Assembly: GCF_000001735.4 (NCBI RefSeq)
Contig: NC_003071.7
Span: forward strand, 5,201,151 to 5,265,150
Direction: 5' to 3'
Length of the DNA stretch: 64,000 nt
Origin: Arabidopsis thaliana
Lineage: Eukaryota > Streptophyta > Magnoliopsida > Brassicales > Brassicaceae
Below, one piece after another: positions 61,294 through 64,000 of this stretch. Both the position numbers and the translations under genes were made by a program. The notes beneath the pieces were generated by a model, which was not told the DNA's origin, did no database searches, and saw only the letters and a list, made by a program, of their open reading frames with translations. Numbering within the stretch: position 1 is the stretch's first letter; each line of letters opens with the position of its first letter.

Positions 61294-62460
61294 ATAGAGG
61301 TGTTCATGGATGATTTTTTCCATGTATGGCTCTTCCGTCTCCTCCTATTTGTTGAACATGTGCAGGGTACTCAAAAGATGTGAGGAGACAAACCTGGTGC
61401 TGAACTCGGAGAAATGCCATTTCATGGTTATAGAAGGCATCGTTTTGGGATACAAGATTTTGGAGGAGGGGATAGAGGTTGATAAGGCTAAGGTTGATGT
61501 GATGATGTAGTTACAGTCGCCAAAGACTGTCAAGGACAACGGGAATTTTCTTGGGCATGCAGGGTTTTACAGAAGATTCATCAAAGATTTTTCCAAGTTG
61601 CCCAGACCCTCACGAGAGTGTTCTACAAGGAAACCAAGTTTACATTTGATGAAGAATGTTTGACAGCCTTTAAGTTGATCTACGAAGCTTTGGTCACTTC
61701 TCCAATAATCCAAGCTCCAAACTGGGACTACCCGTTTGAGATCATGTGTGATGCTTCAGATTTTGCAGTAGGAGCAGTTTTGGGTCAGTGGATTCATAAA
61801 AAACTTCATGTGATCTACTACACGACCAGAACGATGGTTGATGCACAAGTAAGGTATGCCACTACTGAGAAGGAAATTGTGGCTGTGGTATTCGCATTCG
61901 AGAAATTTAGGAGCTACCTGGTAGGTTCTAAGGTGACAATCTACACTGATCATGCCGCTCTAAGGCATATTTATGCGAAGAAGGATACCAAGCCTAGGCT
62001 GTTGAGATGGATCTTATTGCTCCACGAGTTTGACATGGAGATAGTTGATAAGAAGGGAATTGAAAATGGGGTAGCTAACAATCTATCTAGAATGAGAATC
62101 GAAGACGAGGTCCCTATTGACGACTCTATGCTAGAAGAACAGCTAATGGCAATTAAGCAGCTGAACGAGAGCGCTCAAATTCTAAAATCACTCAATCTGG
62201 CATGTGCAATAGGAGATAAGCTTTCTTGGTATGCTGATCACGTCAACTACTTGGTGAGTGGTGAAGAGCCTCCAAATCTGTCAAGCTATGAGAAAAAAGT
62301 TCTTCAAAGACATACACCATTTCTACTAGGATGAGCCTTATCTCTACACACTTAGCAAAGATAAGATCTACACGCAAAGCGTATCATAATGTCAAACTGA
62401 AGGCATCCTGCCGCATTGCCATGGCTCTACCTATGGTGGCAACTTCGCAACATTTAAGAC
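61294..62460 (+). pseudogene. Older (host) Athila RT and RNase H, fragment 2
   Basis: Continues the gene interrupted at 48576. The FMDD catalytic box is coded (GTGTTCATGGATGA) but an extra T just after it shifts the frame. KCHFMVIEGIVLGYKILEEG follows, then a stop at about 61508, [14 protein letters not shown], and RNase H (61618-62334) with an intact [16 protein letters not shown] block. The start of integrase (HGSTYGGNFATFK) is cut at 62460 by a Tekay LTR. It differs much more from the inner Athila than the 63108-64000 block does. Confidence 0.85.
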
Positions 62461-63110
62461 TGTAACGCCCGTGAACCGGAAAATCGGTTAGGATTTGTTT
62501 TTAAATCGCTCAGTTTACTCGGTTGGGTTAATAGAAACCCTAGAGTGTGCTTATAAAAAAGGAAACTCAAAATTAGGGCTTTAGTTAGCCACTTTTTGTT
62601 TTATAAAGGAGAAAAAGAGAGAGAAGGAGAAAGAGCAGAATCGTTAGGGTTTGGGAGGAAACAGTTTCAACATATCAAATCGTTGTCAAAGGTAAATAAA
62701 TTTGATAGAGTTGTTCTCACGTCTTTTATCGTCATTCTCCAGTTTACAGAAGTGGATTTGTATTTAAATTTGTTTAGTTATTTGCAGTTTCGTGAGACAC
62801 GTTTTCTCAGACGCGAATTAGGACCAGCGGGGATTGCAACTGAGATCGTGGTCTCATCTGGTTTCCGATCGGCACGATATTTTATGGGCAGCTCTGTGAC
62901 GTCTACGGCTAGCGTTTCACCGGAGGGATTTAATAGGGTTTCGTCTTTGAGGCTGTTGGTTTGTATTTTAGGGTTTCGTCTTTGAGGCTGTTTGTTTCTG
63001 TTTTTCATCTCCAGTTTGCTTCAAGATTGCTTTTGGTTGTGACTTGTTGTAAGATGTTTCTGGACTGTTTCAGACGCAAGGAGAGTCTCTCCTGGGTTTA
63101 ATTGATGTTA
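62461..63110 (+). mobile_element. Tekay-family LTR fragment, plus orientation
   Basis: Starts TGTAACGCCCGTGAACCGG and matches the reverse complement of the LTRs at 19640-31257 for about 650 bp, with moderate divergence. The remaining ~500 bp are missing; at a TTA microhomology (63108-63110) it joins Athila sequence. Confidence 0.85.
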
Positions 63111-64000
63111 TGAGAGCTCTAAAATCTAGAAGGAGAGAACTAAGCTTTTCCATGACAAAAGATCATCACCAAGGATTTCCAAGTTGGTGATCAGGTGCTG
63201 CTATTCAACTCTCGCTTGAAACTCTTTCCAAGAAAGCTTAAATCCAGATGGTCTGGCCCCTTCTGTATCACTGAGGTCCGTCCTTATGGAGCAGTTACTC
63301 TAGCTGGTAAGAGTGGAGATTTCACAGTAAATGGTCAAAGGCTCAAGAAATACTTAGCGGATCAAATCCTTCCAGAGGTGACATTGGTTCATCTCCAAGA
63401 ACTTCTTGATGATTAAAGGAGTAAAGGAGTCAAGCTAATGACTTTAAACAAGCTCACTTGGGAGGAAGTCCCATGACTATCTCTGTAAATAAATTTTTCT
63501 TTTCTTGTTATTTTTAATTTGTCTTAGTTGTGTTTGTGGTTCTCAGGGACAAAGGAACAACGTGGAGATAGAGTAAAAATCCAAAACTTTTACTCTACAG
63601 AAGGCCATGTATCGCTATCTCTCACCAAGATTCACTCGACCCATCTGTTTACTCGACCTCCAAAAAGCACTCGACCTCCGCACCGCCGACACCGAGTTCA
63701 TTTCCTCCGTCACTCGACCTTTTCACTTCGCCGTTCGCCATCACTTTGTTCTCGCAACACTCGACCATCTCTGCGCCGCCGCAATCGAGTACTCTGCCTC
63801 GTTCACCGTCGAAGTCTCATGGACAACTCGATTACAACCACAGAACTCGACCACAAGCTTTCACTCGACCTCTACAACAAACCATTTGACCTCTTGTTCT
63901 TGCAACCAACAGAGCCATCCAACTTCAGAGAGTTTACTCGACCAACGGTTCTACTCTAATAGATCCAATTCGAGTTAGTGTAACTCGAGAACAGCTTAGG
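63108..64000 (+). repeat. Near-identical copy of 56340-57232 (Athila)
   Basis: Offset exactly 6768. It includes the integrase tail (63195-63416) and the ACTCGACC-rich leader. By eye only about three substitutions separate the copies. It runs off the window end. Confidence 0.92.

Overview
The window looks like pericentromeric heterochromatin of a crucifer (Brassicaceae). Almost every base belongs to a transposable element: a VANDAL-like non-TIR MULE, a TIR-bearing MuDR element, a Tekay-type Gypsy chromovirus, Athila Gypsy elements, a plant L1 LINE, and hAT and CACTA remnants. The only sign of a host gene is a broken copy of the plastid ribosomal protein bS21 gene. The family assignments come from reading motifs by eye; no database search was possible.

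Layout. (1) 1 to about 12714: a non-TIR MULE whose left end lies outside the window. It begins with a tandem array of ~745-bp monomers (1-4853, with a 60-N gap), followed by four genes: a GRF zinc-finger/transmembrane protein (+), an unrecognised 151-aa protein (-), an RPA-like OB-fold protein (+) and an apparently intact 819-aa MuDR-type transposase (-, three exons). A short motif, GGCTGAGTTAT and close variants (GGCTGACTT, GGCCGAGTTAT), fills the array, every intergenic spacer, both transposase introns and the transposase upstream region, but is nearly absent from exons. This resembles the self-recognition motifs of VANDAL anti-silencing systems and is the most interesting signal here. (2) 12715-14356: sparse DNA with the bS21 pseudogene. 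(3) 14366-37502: a second MULE with ~143-bp TIRs and a 9-bp target duplication (8 of 9 matching). It also carries a GRF/TM gene (broken) at its left and a MuDR transposase (broken) on the minus strand. A CACTA element (~16013-17090) interrupts the transposase, and a 17.5-kb Tekay composite (19640-37169) sits near the right TIR. The composite has four LTRs and three internal regions but only one 5-bp target duplication (CTAAT), so it behaves as one insertion that later became tandem. (4) 37610-38211: a 602-bp hAT element with a perfect 8-bp target duplication. (5) 38467-44850: a decayed minus-strand L1 LINE. (6) 46381-47529: a 1.15-kb solo LTR with a perfect 5-bp duplication. (7) 47535-64000: nested Athila DNA. 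An older Athila reverse transcriptase gene is split by a 354-bp solo LTR, which is itself split by a full-length 12.36-kb Athila (48930-61287). Host-Athila sequence resumes at 61293, is interrupted by a Tekay-family LTR fragment, and ends in a near-identical copy of the inner Athila (63108-64000).

Function. Only the transposase of the first MULE and its small accessory genes look potentially functional. All retrotransposon proteins are broken by stops, frameshifts or deletions, some at catalytic residues. The inner Athila has also lost its primer-binding site: the sequence after its 5' LTR is a copy of what follows its 3' LTR. It carries its own dispersed motif, ACTCGACC, often arranged as small hairpins.
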